A DNA stretch of 64,000 nucleotides from Desulfovibrio sp. DV (GCF_001936595.1 NZ_MLBG01000005.1:32288-96287); one strand, 5' to 3'; counted from the stretch's first letter, positions 44,790 through 53,974 are shown. Numbers and translations are program-made. The notes: generated from the sequence alone by a model not told the origin.

Positions 44790-47144
44790 TCACACCCGCT
44801 GCACCCAGAACTGGTACATCTCCAAAAATGTATCCGGGTTATCCTCTTCGAATGCGTGCCAGTTGGACAGGTCGGTGGCGGCCGGGTCCTGCGGGAAGCG
44901 CGCCCGGTAGGCGGCCAGGACCGGCGGGTCCACTTCGATGCCAAGGACGGCCAGGCCGTTTTCCAGGCAAAAGCCCTTCAGTTCAAGCAGGCTCAGGCAG
45001 TGTTCCTGCACGTGGAAAAGCAGGTCGCGGCAGCCGCTGACGCTGAAAAAATCCCCAAGCAGATAGCGGCCCCAGCTCGGTTCCCAGGGCATGTCGAGGA
45101 GCTCCTGGCGAAAGGCCCGGATGGTCTTGGCCGAACCGTCGAGCCCCCGGGCCGCGATCAGCTCCCGCACCTTGGCGATGCCCCGGCGGGCGAGGCGGCT
45201 GTAGAGGCCGATACGCATGATGCCGCCCGGGCGAACCAGCGGCACGAGCGCCCGCCACCCTGCTGCCGGGTCGGCCAGATGGTGGAGCACGCCCGAGGAT
45301 TCGACCAGATCAAAACGCCGGCCAAGCTCGCCAAGGCGCAGCAGGTCGGCCTGGGCGTATTCGATGTTGGCAACGCCGAGCTCCCGGGTCTTTCGCCGGG
45401 CATAGCACAGGCTGGTCAGGCTCAGGTCAACGGCCAGGACGCTTGCCCCCTGAAACACCCGGGCCGTTTCCAGGGAATGCTGGCCCGTGCCGCAGCCGGC
45501 GATCAGCACGTCAAGCGTCGGGCCGCCGGGCACATTGTCCAGGGCAGCCCGGGGAAAGCGCTCGCGCAGATGGGCGGCCAGGGTCACGGCCGCGCCGACC
45601 GGGGCCGGGCGCACCCAGCGCGGATAGGGGTTTTCCTCGTATTGCCGGCGCACCAGCCGCGACACCTCGTCCTCGATGGGGGTCAGTTGGCGAATGCTGC
45701 CGCGAAGCCGCTGCTCCTCGGCATGCCTGACAAGCTGCTGCGTCAGGACCAGGGCAACCGGCTCGGGCCAGGACCGGGCCAGCAGGCGCTCGGCCTGGGG
45801 CAGGCTGTGGAGCGGGACAAAGGCGGCCACGGCCACCAGCCACAAGGCCGGCACAGGCAGGTCCCGGTCCAGGGCCTCGGCCAGCCGCGCCGTCAATTCG
45901 GCCACACCGGCCGCTTCGGCCGCGGTGACGTCAAAGACGTATTCGTTGATCCGGCACTGCCGGGCCAGGGCCGCGTAAAAGGCGGTTTCGCGGTCATTGC
46001 AGCCGCTGTCCGCCACGGCTGGGCCGGCCTGGACAGCGGCGTCCAGCAGCACGGCCCGGGCCAGGGTGAGAAAGCGTTCCAACCCGGGCGAGGCAATGGG
46101 GGCGGCATCGAGCAGGGCAGCAAAAAGCGCATCCCCGGCCACGCTGGCCAGCCCCGTGGGGCCGTACAGGGACGTGGCATCCAGCCGGCCGGGCCAGGCA
46201 GCCAGCGCCCGGCCCACACAGCCGCCAACCACCACATCGGCTTCGAGCATGGGGGCGACGACGGCCGCCACCTCGGCGCTGCGGCCCCAGGGTTCGGCCA
46301 GGGCGCGCAGGATGCGCCCCCGGCGCACCGAGCCTTCAGGCGGCACCGGCAATCCCCGCAGACAGGCGACAAAAAACCGGCGCATCTCCGGGCACTCCCC
46401 GGCGTCGAGGGCGGCCTCGACCACAGCCAGGGCCCCGGCCGGATCGTTGCGCAAGAGCAGGCAGTTGATGAGAAGAATCCGGGCCTCGCCCATCTCCGGG
46501 GCAAGGCGCAAGGCCCGTCTGGCGCAGTCCTCGGCCTCGGCGCTGCGGCCAAGCGAAGCCAGGGCCACGCCGTAGTTGGCCAGGGCATAGGCATAGTCCG
46601 GGGACAGGGCCAGGGCGGCCCGGTAGCGGACAAGAGCCTCCTCGGGCCGGCCCAGGGCATAGAGGGTATTGGCCAGGTTATACAGGGTGTGGGGCTGGTC
46701 CGGGGAAGCGTCCAGGGAGGCTTCGTACTGGGCCGCCGCCTCTTCCAGCCGCCCGACAGACTCCAGGGCGTTGGCGAGATGGTTGTGGGCAGACACGGTG
46801 GCGGGACTGATTTCCAGGGCGCGGGTAAAGCTCATCATGGCCTCATCGGTGCGCCCCAGGCCAAGCAGCGCCAATCCAAGGTTGCTGTGTAGCCCTGCCT
46901 CGCGGGGCGACAGATCGAGAGCCCGGCGAAGCGGCGGCAGGGCCTGCTCGCTTCGGCCCTGGCGGAGCAGGGCGGAACTGAGCACGCTCCAGCCAAAGGC
47001 GTCACCGGGATAGCGCGCCGTCAGGTGCGTGGCCCGTTCAATGATTTCCGCCAGCCGGCCGCTTTGAAACAGGGCCGCGACATCCTGTTTTTCGGTCTGG
47101 CTCAACTGTCCCCGTGCCGCCTGGGTCCTGCCCGCCTGCATCAT
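44790..47144 (-). CDS. TPR protein with C-terminal SAM-dependent methyltransferase
   Basis: The 784-residue protein begins with about seven TPR units (residues 20-250; e.g. AHNHLANALESVGRLEEAAAQYEASLDASP). A middle region of uncertain fold follows, then a class I methyltransferase from about 545: motif I DVLIAGCGTGQHSLETA, then LAVDLSLTSLCYARRK and the motif ESSGVLHHLADPAAGWRALV. The phrase RQYEENPYPRWVRP just before the domain is typical of these TPR-methyltransferases. Target unknown; a protein or glycan substrate recognised by the TPR array is likely. Confidence 0.85.
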   Translation of the reverse strand: MMQAGRTQAARGQLSQTEKQDVAALFQSGRLAEIIERATHLTARYPGDAFGWSVLSSALLRQGRSEQALPPLRRALDLSPREAGLHSNLGLALLGLGRTDEAMMSFTRALEISPATVSAHNHLANALESVGRLEEAAAQYEASLDASPDQPHTLYNLANTLYALGRPEEALVRYRAALALSPDYAYALANYGVALASLGRSAEAEDCARRALRLAPEMGEARILLINCLLLRNDPAGALAVVEAALDAGECPEMRRFFVACLRGLPVPPEGSVRRGRILRALAEPWGRSAEVAAVVAPMLEADVVVGGCVGRALAAWPGRLDATSLYGPTGLASVAGDALFAALLDAAPIASPGLERFLTLARAVLLDAAVQAGPAVADSGCNDRETAFYAALARQCRINEYVFDVTAAEAAGVAELTARLAEALDRDLPVPALWLVAVAAFVPLHSLPQAERLLARSWPEPVALVLTQQLVRHAEEQRLRGSIRQLTPIEDEVSRLVRRQYEENPYPRWVRPAPVGAAVTLAAHLRERFPRAALDNVPGGPTLDVLIAGCGTGQHSLETARVFQGASVLAVDLSLTSLCYARRKTRELGVANIEYAQADLLRLGELGRRFDLVESSGVLHHLADPAAGWRALVPLVRPGGIMRIGLYSRLARRGIAKVRELIAARGLDGSAKTIRAFRQELLDMPWEPSWGRYLLGDFFSVSGCRDLLFHVQEHCLSLLELKGFCLENGLAVLGIEVDPPVLAAYRARFPQDPAATDLSNWHAFEEDNPDTFLEMYQFWVQRV

Positions 47145-47418
47145 CCACCCCGCCCGGTTGCGTGTTGCCTGGGATACGCCCTGCCCACTTCGCCGCTGCC
47201 TGGTCGAATGCTGCGCCCGGAGCCTGTGCTGCCGCTACGGACGTGAAACCTGATTTTCCTGCAACCGTAACCTATTTTGCGGCCGGGACCAAGGGGGCGC
47301 AGGGCAAAACCTGCGCTCCCTGCCGGCGGAGGACAGCAGGGAGGCATCCTCCGGCGGTTGCCGACCGGGCCAAGACGGGCTAAGGATTCCCGGAACTTGC
47401 CTGACAAGGAGGCCGGAA

Positions 47419-49344
47419 ATGGCCGCGTTGCGCTTGGCCCTTGGCCAGATCAATCCCACGGTGGGCGATGTCGGCGGCAACGCCGCCGCCCTCCTGGCCC
47501 GACTCGAGGCGGCCAGGGCCGCCGGGGCCGATATCGTTGTTTTCCCGGAGATGGCCGTTTCAGGCTATCCACCGGAAGATCTGCTGCTCAAGCCCGATTT
47601 TGTGGCCGCCTGCATGGCCGCCGCCCAGGACATCGTCCGGGCCAGCCTGGGCCTTACCGTCATTTTCGGCTGCCCCTGGCTCGACGGCGATCTGGTCAAT
47701 GCCGCCATCATCGCCCACGACGGGACCATCGCCGGGGTGGCGGCCAAACGCTTCCTGCCCAACTACGGCGTCTTTGACGAGAACCGCTATTTTGCCACGG
47801 GCCGGGGCACCACGGTGTTCGACCGGGCCGGCTTTGTCTTCGGAGTGAGCGTTTGCGAGGACATCTGGTACCCAGACGGCCCGCCCACGGAACAGGCCAA
47901 ACATGGCGGGGCAAGACTGCTCATCAACATCTCCGCCTCGCCCTACCACATGGACAAAGGTGCGGCCCGCACGCGGATGCTGGCCACCCGGGCGGCCGAC
48001 AACGGGGCCTTTGTGGCCTATGTCAATCTTGTCGGCGGCCAGGACGAACTGGTCTTTGACGGCCAGAGTCTGGTCTTTGGCCCGGACGGCGTCCTCCTGG
48101 CCCGCGGGCACCAGTTTGCCGAGGATCTGGTCGTATGCGACCTCGACATCGACCAGCCCACCCGGCAACGCCTCCTGGACCCGCGCTGCCGCAAATGGGA
48201 GCCGCTCCTCCCGGCCTGCTGCCCGGCCCGGGTCGTCCTGCCGGGACTGCCGGACCGGGCGGCCGCGCCCCGGCCCGCGCCTGTCGGACCGGCCATCGCC
48301 CCCTGTCTCGACCCGCTCGAAGAAGTCTACCGCGCCCTGGTCGTGGCCACCCGGGACTATGTGCGCAAATCCGGGTTTTCCGGGGTGACCCTGGGCCTTT
48401 CCGGGGGCATCGATTCCTCCCTGACCGCGGTCATCGCCGCCGACGCCCTTGGCCCGCAAAACGTGCTGGGCGTGGCCATGCCCACCCGGTTTTCCTCCGA
48501 TGACAGCCTGGAAGACGCCGAGGCCCTGGCCGCGCGCCTGGGCATCGCATGCAAGACCGTGGTCATCGAACCGATTTTCCAGGCGTTTCTCCAGGCCCTG
48601 GCCCCGCTTTTTGGCGACCGTCCCTTTGACGTCACCGAAGAGAACCTGCAGCCGCGCATCCGCGGCACCCTTTTAATGGCCCTTTCCAACAAATTCGGCC
48701 GGCTGGTGCTGACCACGGGCAACAAGTCGGAAGTGGGCGTGGGCTACTCCACCCTCTACGGCGACACGGCCGGCGGCTACGCCGTCATAAAAGACGTGCC
48801 CAAGACCCTGGTCTATGCCGTCTCCCGCTGGCGCAACGCCCAGGCCGGCACGGACCTCATCCCCGAACGCGTGCTGGTCAAACCGCCCACCGCGGAACTG
48901 CGGCCAAACCAAAAGGATTCGGATTCGCTGCCGGAATACGACGTCCTTGATCCGGTCTTGCGGGCCTATGTGGAGCTTGGCCTGTCGCCCACGGCCATGG
49001 TGGCCCGCGGCCTGGATACGGCGGTGGTGGACCGGGTGACGCGGCTGGTGGACCGTAACGAATACAAGCGCCGCCAGAGTCCGCCGGGACCGAAAATCAC
49101 CCCGCGCGCCTTTGGCAAGGACTGGCGGCTGCCCATCGTCAACCGCTACGCCCCCGAGCGCGGTCCGGCCGGGACGGATACAAAAAAATTAAGGACGAAG
49201 CCTTGCGGCGGCCGACTGCCGTGGCTCCCAAGGGCCGGAGGCCTGTCCCCGAAAAATTGCCTCCGGACCACAACGCCAAACGCCCGGACAGGAAAACCTG
49301 TCCGGGCGTTTGGCGTTATCGGCACGGGATGCACTATTTTTTAA
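47419..49344 (+). CDS. nadE: Glutamine-dependent NAD+ synthetase NadE
   Basis: The enzyme amidates nicotinic acid adenine dinucleotide. The N-terminal nitrilase-fold glutaminase has Glu in VFPEMAVSGYPPEDL, Lys in VAAKRFLPNYGVFDE and Cys in GVSVCEDIWYPDGP. The C-terminal synthetase has the P-loop GLSGGIDSSLTAVIA. AAGGAGG precedes the ATG. The family normally stops close after KDWRLPIVNRY. Here the frame runs on about 60 residues to 641, through a large hairpin. An A7 run near 49180 is followed by TTAAGG, so one base fewer would give a stop there. Confidence 0.93.
   Translation: MAALRLALGQINPTVGDVGGNAAALLARLEAARAAGADIVVFPEMAVSGYPPEDLLLKPDFVAACMAAAQDIVRASLGLTVIFGCPWLDGDLVNAAIIAHDGTIAGVAAKRFLPNYGVFDENRYFATGRGTTVFDRAGFVFGVSVCEDIWYPDGPPTEQAKHGGARLLINISASPYHMDKGAARTRMLATRAADNGAFVAYVNLVGGQDELVFDGQSLVFGPDGVLLARGHQFAEDLVVCDLDIDQPTRQRLLDPRCRKWEPLLPACCPARVVLPGLPDRAAAPRPAPVGPAIAPCLDPLEEVYRALVVATRDYVRKSGFSGVTLGLSGGIDSSLTAVIAADALGPQNVLGVAMPTRFSSDDSLEDAEALAARLGIACKTVVIEPIFQAFLQALAPLFGDRPFDVTEENLQPRIRGTLLMALSNKFGRLVLTTGNKSEVGVGYSTLYGDTAGGYAVIKDVPKTLVYAVSRWRNAQAGTDLIPERVLVKPPTAELRPNQKDSDSLPEYDVLDPVLRAYVELGLSPTAMVARGLDTAVVDRVTRLVDRNEYKRRQSPPGPKITPRAFGKDWRLPIVNRYAPERGPAGTDTKKLRTKPCGGRLPWLPRAGGLSPKNCLRTTTPNARTGKPVRAFGVIGTGCTIF
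49272..49317. terminator. Perfect 21-bp hairpin between nadE and mucR
   Basis: Arms of 21 nt (AACGCCAAACGCCCGGACAGG and its exact complement) enclose an AAAA/TTTT loop. It lies at the junction of two convergent genes and has no long T run. It may act as a bidirectional barrier. It is inside the extended nadE frame, which argues that the extension is not native. Confidence 0.7.
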
Positions 49345-49738
49345 TGCGCCGTTCCCAAAGCTTCATTTCCTTCATCTTCTTGCGGCGTTCCCGCTGCAAC
49401 TCCTTGCAGACCAGGGGCATTTTCTTGGGATAGCCCCACTTCTCGCGGTAGGTCTCGGGAGTCAGGCCGAATTTGGAAAGATGCTTCTTGGTCAGGATCT
49501 TAAAGGCCTTGCCTGACTCGAGGCAGATGATGCTGCGCTCGCGCACGGCCTTTTTGGGATCAACAGCCGGTGTGGCCGCCGGTTCCTCGACAACAGGCCC
49601 AACCGAGCCGGTGGCGACGAAGCCGCGAATATCATCGGCCAGCCGACGCACCATGGAGGTGATTTCATCCTCGGACATATTGCGAACGCTAGCTTGCGCT
49701 TTAACGATTTCCAACGCTTCTCTCAAAAAATCATCCAT
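49334..49738 (-). CDS. MucR/Ros family regulator lacking two zinc ligands
   Basis: The 134-residue protein starts MDDFLREALEIVKAQASVRNM. The MucR domain reads IICLESGKAFKILTKKHLSKFGLTPETYREKWGYP. The canonical zinc finger is CxxC...HxxxxH; here the second Cys is Ser (CLES) and the second His is Phe (HLSKF). The C-terminal basic segment (RERRKKMKEMKLWERR) is kept. Zinc-free members of this family that still bind DNA are known in rhizobia. MucR proteins bind AT-rich targets and act as global or H-NS-like regulators. Confidence 0.88.
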   Translation of the reverse strand: MDDFLREALEIVKAQASVRNMSEDEITSMVRRLADDIRGFVATGSVGPVVEEPAATPAVDPKKAVRERSIICLESGKAFKILTKKHLSKFGLTPETYREKWGYPKKMPLVCKELQRERRKKMKEMKLWERRIKK

Positions 49739-49793
49739 GGGTACTCCTCGCTTGCTTTGTGGTCTCATAATGCAAGACCCACAATCATTTCAA

Positions 49794-49822
49794 ATCCTAC
49801 ATCGGCCAGGGTGGTTATGCAA
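49794..49822 (-). promoter_or_regulatory. Promoter of mucR-family gene
   Basis: On the minus strand, TTGCAT, 17 nt and TAGGAT form a sigma70-like promoter about 56 nt upstream of the start. Inverted sequences ATTTCAAATC (about 49786) and GATTTGAAAC (about 49840) flank it and may form an operator. Confidence 0.6.
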
Positions 49823-49849
49823 GAACAATATTTCGATATGATTTGAAAC

Positions 49850-50080
49850 GCATAAGGGCCAGTCCAGCCTGTTGCTGCAAGCCTCCGCAACAGGCTGCGC
49901 GCCGACTTTGCGCACCCAAAAAGTCAATTCATAAGCAGACGATGAAGGGCCAGAAAGGGCGAACACCCTCGCAAGCAACATCTCGTGCGACACAAAGGCA
50001 ACCTGGTGAAAGGATCCGAGGGCAACGAGATTCTTTCACCAGGCCGCACCCCCGTCAACAAAGGAAACGGGGGAAATCCC
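49850..50080. ncRNA. Structured non-coding region with three strong hairpins
   Basis: No gene is supported in these 230 bases. Perfect stems are CAGCCTGTTGC/GCAACAGGCTG (49865-49897), CCTGGTGAAAG/CTTTCACCAGG (50002-50043) and CCCCCGT/ACGGGGG (50049-50073). They lie between the mucR-type promoter and the 3' end of the EAL-like gene. Which strand is transcribed is unclear. A small RNA or structured 3' end of the EAL transcript are both possible. It does not fit any riboswitch consensus I know. Confidence 0.35.
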
Positions 50081-50085
50081 GAGCG

Positions 50086-50823
50086 CTAGACTTGAATATC
50101 CGGATCAGGAACAAGACCGGAAGTATCGCGCCGCCAGCTGCCTTGGGCGTAGCGGACGCCGAGTTGCTTGAGTTCTCGTCTGTGCCCGATGCTTTGTACA
50201 CCTTCCACTGCAACATCCATCAGGAGGTTGTCGGCAAATTGCACCAGTGAGGCCATGGCTTCCTGGCGTTTGGCACCATCCCAATGCCAGGGCATCTGCC
50301 TCGGATCGACCCGCAACATATCGGCCGGCAGCACTTCCATGAACCGGGCCGGCGGATTGTCCATGTCGAAATTGTCGAGCAGCACCCGGGCTCCCCCGCG
50401 CTTGGCCGCGACCAGGGTGTCGATGGCCCGGGCCGGGTCGACCAAAAGGGCTGCAACATCGTACATGATGATGACGCGGCCGGTCTTGACCCCGAAGGAT
50501 GCGCCAAGGCCGGCAGCCGAAGTGGTCAGATCGCCCCGGACCAGATAGGCGGCCGGTTCCCGGACTTCGCTGCCCCAGGCTCCCAGGACATCGTGGCCCG
50601 GGGTTTGGAGGGAAGGCAACGCCGTGCCGGCCAGGAAGGACACCGGGTCAAGCCGGGCCTGCCTGTTGCGGGCGGCCTCGATGCCGGCCACGCCGCCGTT
50701 GCCCAGGTCCACCAGAGCCCGAAAATAGATTGGCCCCCGACCGGCAGTTGCGCTGCAGGCGGAAGCATAGGGGACAGGTCTGCCCGACTGGGTTCGCGAA
50801 AAGGTATGCGCCATATGCTCCAT
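50086..50823 (-). CDS. Degenerate EAL-domain protein
   Basis: The 245-residue protein aligns loosely with EAL phosphodiesterases: YFRALVDLGNGGVAGIEAARNRQ for the EAL-motif strand, VLLDNFDMDNPPARFMEVLPADMLRVDP for the DDFGTG region, and VEGVQSIGHRRELKQLGVRYAQGSW for the AEGVET...AQGY end. EAL is changed to EAA and DDFGTG to DNFDMD, so c-di-GMP hydrolysis is unlikely. A c-di-GMP binding or protein-interaction role is possible. The start is uncertain; ATG 50823 has AAAAGGA about 12 nt upstream, and a TTG at 50859 is an alternative. Confidence 0.65.
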   Translation of the reverse strand: MEHMAHTFSRTQSGRPVPYASACSATAGRGPIYFRALVDLGNGGVAGIEAARNRQARLDPVSFLAGTALPSLQTPGHDVLGAWGSEVREPAAYLVRGDLTTSAAGLGASFGVKTGRVIIMYDVAALLVDPARAIDTLVAAKRGGARVLLDNFDMDNPPARFMEVLPADMLRVDPRQMPWHWDGAKRQEAMASLVQFADNLLMDVAVEGVQSIGHRRELKQLGVRYAQGSWRRDTSGLVPDPDIQV

Positions 50824-50959
50824 CCAAGTGATGGGCATCCTTTTCAAGAACCAGTCCAATTCGATTTATCTGGTTTTTGGGACAGATACCAAAACCGGCC
50901 TATCCTCTTTCCAGGACAGGCTCCTGAGTTGAGGCAATTAATCCTGAAAAAAGGACAGC

Positions 50960-51148
50960 TCAGCCTGTGCCCGTGGTCAGCCGGGCCAGAATCGACAGCG
51001 AGGTGGTCAGCAGGCGGCCGCGCAATTCATCAGGCAGTCGCCAGATGGTCATGGCCATGTAGGCCCCAAATCCCGTCAGCGCCACAATGTCGAAAAATAA
51101 AATGATGCGCTTTTGCATGTCCGCCTCCCGGGGCAGTTTTTTCCCCAT
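50960..51148 (-). CDS. Small single-helix membrane protein, 62 residues
   Basis: MGKKLPREADMQKR leads into one hydrophobic helix (IILFFDIVALTGFGAYMAMTIW) and a basic tail. AGGAG sits 6 nt before the ATG, which makes the gene credible. Function and family are unknown. It is divergent from mtaB. Confidence 0.6.
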   Translation of the reverse strand: MGKKLPREADMQKRIILFFDIVALTGFGAYMAMTIWRLPDELRGRLLTTSLSILARLTTGTG

Positions 51149-51222
51149 AAAGGACTCCTAGCAACCTGCGTTCCGAAACCGCGCCCGTAGACCTCCCGAC
51201 CGCCCTTTGCTATGCCGCCCCC

Positions 51223-52530
51223 ATGCCGCAATCCGCCAAACATCGCTTCTGGCTGGCCACCCTTGGCTGCAAGGTCAACCAATACGAGGCCAGGGCCCTG
51301 GCCGAAGCCTTTGCCGCCAGGGGCTATGCCCCGGCGGCCGACGTTGCCGAGGCCGATCTCGTCGTGTTGTTGTCCTGCGCCGTGACCGCCCGGGCCGAAG
51401 CCGAAGGCCGGCGCCTGACCCGAAACCTCGTCCGCCAGGCCCGTCCGGGAGTCCGGGTGGTGGTCACCGGCTGCGCCGCTGTGGTCAGCCCGCGCGCCTT
51501 TGCCGACCTGGGCGCCGTCCCGGTCCCGGACAAGGGCCTTCTGGCCCGGGCCCCGGCCGAAGCCGCCTCGCCAAGCCCCCGCCCGGCCGGCCTGTTCCCG
51601 GCCCTGGCCGTCACCGGCTACGACCGGGCCAGGGCCTTGGTCAAAATTCAGGACGGCTGCTCCCACGGCTGCTCCTATTGCATCGTCCCCAGCGCCCGGG
51701 GCGCATCGGTCTCCCGCCCCTACCCGGACATCGTGGCCGAAGCCCGGCGCCTGCTGGCCGCCGGCCACCACGAACTGGGGCTGACCGGCATCAATCTCGG
51801 CCATTTCGGCCCGGACCTGTCCCCGGCCATGACCTTCTGGCAGCTTGTGGCTGCCCTGGAAACAGATCTCACCGCCAGCCACGGCAATTGTTTCCGCCTG
51901 CGCCTGGGGTCCCTCGACCCGGCCATGCTGACGGAGGAAGGCCTGGACGTCCTGGCCGCCAGCCGCAGCGTCTGCCCCCATCTGCACATTTCCCTGCAAA
52001 GCGCCGACCCGGAAACCCTGACCGCCATGCGCCGCCGGCCGGGCGATGCCGCGGCCGTGTCCTCTTTTGTGGACAAGATGCGTATGAAATGGAATCGCCC
52101 GGCCCTGGGCCTGGATATCCTCACCGGCTTTCCCGGGGAATCCGAAGCCGCCTGTGCCGCCACCGCCGCCTTCCTGGCCGCCATGCCCATCACCTACGCC
52201 CACGTCTTTCCCTATTCCCGCCGTCCGGGCACGCCGGCCGCCGCCATGGCCGGCCAGGTGGGCAAGGAGGCCAAGACCGAACGGGCCAAGGCCCTTCGCG
52301 CCATTGCCGCAGCCAAGAGCGCCGCGTTCCTGGGCGAACTTGCCGCAGCGCCGCAGCTGACCGTGGCCATTGAGCGCACTGCGCCGGCGGCCGGGACCTG
52401 CGAGGCTTACGTGGACTGCCGTTTTGCCACTGCGCCGGATGCGCCCCTTGGTGCGCTTGTGGCGGTGCGGCCGGTCGGCATCGACGGGGAATGCCTGACG
52501 GTTGTTCCGGCGGCCGGGGAGCGGAGATGA
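51223..52530 (+). CDS. mtaB: tRNA t6A37 methylthiotransferase MtaB
   Basis: The 435-residue radical-SAM enzyme converts t6A37 to ms2t6A in ANN-decoding tRNAs. The N-terminal UPF0004 domain supplies three cluster cysteines (TLGCKVNQYE, LLSCAVTARAE, VTGCAAVV). The radical SAM cluster is DGCSHGCSYCIVPSARG. LDILTGFPGES and HVFPYSRRPGT follow. A C-terminal TRAM-like segment is present. Its stop overlaps the DUF4416 start as ATGA. Confidence 0.93.
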   Translation: MPQSAKHRFWLATLGCKVNQYEARALAEAFAARGYAPAADVAEADLVVLLSCAVTARAEAEGRRLTRNLVRQARPGVRVVVTGCAAVVSPRAFADLGAVPVPDKGLLARAPAEAASPSPRPAGLFPALAVTGYDRARALVKIQDGCSHGCSYCIVPSARGASVSRPYPDIVAEARRLLAAGHHELGLTGINLGHFGPDLSPAMTFWQLVAALETDLTASHGNCFRLRLGSLDPAMLTEEGLDVLAASRSVCPHLHISLQSADPETLTAMRRRPGDAAAVSSFVDKMRMKWNRPALGLDILTGFPGESEAACAATAAFLAAMPITYAHVFPYSRRPGTPAAAMAGQVGKEAKTERAKALRAIAAAKSAAFLGELAAAPQLTVAIERTAPAAGTCEAYVDCRFATAPDAPLGALVAVRPVGIDGECLTVVPAAGERR

Positions 52531-53108
52531 GCCGGCCCCATGCGCCGCTGCCGGCCAAGCTGGTCGTCTCGGTCCTGTCTGCCGGGCTGGACCAGTGCTG
52601 GCAGCCGGTCCTGGCCGGTCTGGCCGAGCGCTTCGGCCCGGTGGAAATCGCCTATCCGGCCATGCCTTTTATCCACACGGCCTATTATAATGACGAGCTT
52701 GGCGTGCCGCTGGTGCGCCGGCTGTTGTGTTTTGCCGGACTTGTCCCCCAGGAGGCGCTCGGAGGGGCCAAGCAGGCGACCAATGCCCTGGAGGACCAGC
52801 TTACCCGCCCGGACGGCCGCCGCCGGGTCAATCTCGACCCGGGGCTCCTGACCTGCGAACGCTTCGTCCTGGCCACGGGCAAGAATTTCACCCACCGCAT
52901 CTATCTCGGGGACGGCATCTTCGGCGACTTGACCCTTGTCTTTCAGGCCGGCTCCTGGCAAACCCTGCCCTGGACGTTTCCCGACTATGCCGCGCCGGAC
53001 ATGCTGGCGCGCCTGACCGACATCCGCTGCCGCTACCGCCGGGATCTGCGCGAACGCGCCGTCCACACACCGTCCCCCCAAAAGGAGCCCCCATGCCCAA
53101 AAGCATGA
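52527..53108 (+). CDS. DUF4416 family protein
   Basis: The 193-residue protein starts MSRPHAPLPAKLVVSVL. The family signature includes AMPFIHTAYYNDELG, KQATNALEDQL and RRVNLDPGLLTCERFVLATGKNFTHRIYLGDGIFGDLTL, and ends WTFPDYA. Its biochemical role is unknown; it occurs in Desulfovibrio and other deltaproteobacteria beside yicC. It overlaps mtaB by 4 nt and yicC by 16 nt, so all three are probably cotranslated. Confidence 0.85.
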   Translation: MSRPHAPLPAKLVVSVLSAGLDQCWQPVLAGLAERFGPVEIAYPAMPFIHTAYYNDELGVPLVRRLLCFAGLVPQEALGGAKQATNALEDQLTRPDGRRRVNLDPGLLTCERFVLATGKNFTHRIYLGDGIFGDLTLVFQAGSWQTLPWTFPDYAAPDMLARLTDIRCRYRRDLRERAVHTPSPQKEPPCPKA

Positions 53109-53974
53109 CCGGATACGGCAAAAGCCGCCTTGAGTCCGACGCCTTCACCCAGGTCTGGGAAGTGCGCGCCGTCAACAGCCGTTTTCTCGACCTCAAATGG
53201 CGGTTGCCGCTCTTTCTGCGGCCCAGCGAAGCGGCCCTGGAGCGCGTGGTGCGCGAGGCCGTGGCCCGGGGACGCCTGGAAATCCATCTGGAATTTTCCC
53301 CCAAACGGGTGGACATGTGGAAGGCGACCCTGAACACCGGCCTGGCCGGGGCCATGCTCGACGAACTCACCGCCTTTGCCGCCGAGCGGGGCGTGCCCTA
53401 TACCCCGGACCTCAACCGGATGCTGGCCATTTCCCATCTGTGGCAGGAAGACGCCGTGGACCCCGATCCCGATCTCTTCGCCACCCTGGCCGAGGGGCTG
53501 CGCCAGGCCCTGATCGATTTCAACGACGCCCGGTCCCGCGAAGGCCGCGCCCTGGCCGACGACCTGCTCACCCGGCTGGCCCGGCTCAAGGACTGGCAGG
53601 CGGCCATCGAGGCCGGCGCGCCGGCGATTGTGGCCGAGCGCACCGAGCAGCTCGTCACCCGCATCACCGCCCTGCTGGAAAAGGTCGGCCACGAGCCGAC
53701 CCAGGACCGCCTCCTCCAGGAGACCGCCATTCTGGCCGACAAGCTCGATGTGTCCGAAGAGATGACCCGCCTTTGCGGCCACATCGCCCGGCTTGAGGGA
53801 CTCCTTCGCGAAGGCGGCGAAATCGGCAAGAAGCTCGACTTCCTGATCCAGGAAGCCTTCCGCGAGATCAATACCTGCGGCAACAAGGCGCAAAATCTCG
53901 ACATCAGCCGGCTGGTGGTGGATTTCAAGGCCGAGTTGGAAAAATGCCGGGAGCAGGTGCAAAACCTCGAATAG
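53093..53974 (+). CDS. yicC: YicC family endoribonuclease
   Basis: The 293-residue protein starts at the hallmark PKSMTGYGKS and has AVNSRFLDLKWRLP, with the C-terminal DUF1732 segment KKLDFLIQEAFREINTCGNKA. YicC acts as an endoribonuclease involved in small-RNA turnover. AAAGGAG lies 6 nt before the ATG. The order yicC-remA-gmk is a widely conserved cluster. Confidence 0.93.
   Translation: MPKSMTGYGKSRLESDAFTQVWEVRAVNSRFLDLKWRLPLFLRPSEAALERVVREAVARGRLEIHLEFSPKRVDMWKATLNTGLAGAMLDELTAFAAERGVPYTPDLNRMLAISHLWQEDAVDPDPDLFATLAEGLRQALIDFNDARSREGRALADDLLTRLARLKDWQAAIEAGAPAIVAERTEQLVTRITALLEKVGHEPTQDRLLQETAILADKLDVSEEMTRLCGHIARLEGLLREGGEIGKKLDFLIQEAFREINTCGNKAQNLDISRLVVDFKAELEKCREQVQNLE

Noticed and set aside
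49850..50080. GEMM (c-di-GMP) riboswitch between the EAL-like and MucR-type genes
   Set aside because: Fragments such as GACACAAAGGC are reminiscent, but the order and second conserved loop do not fit on either strand.
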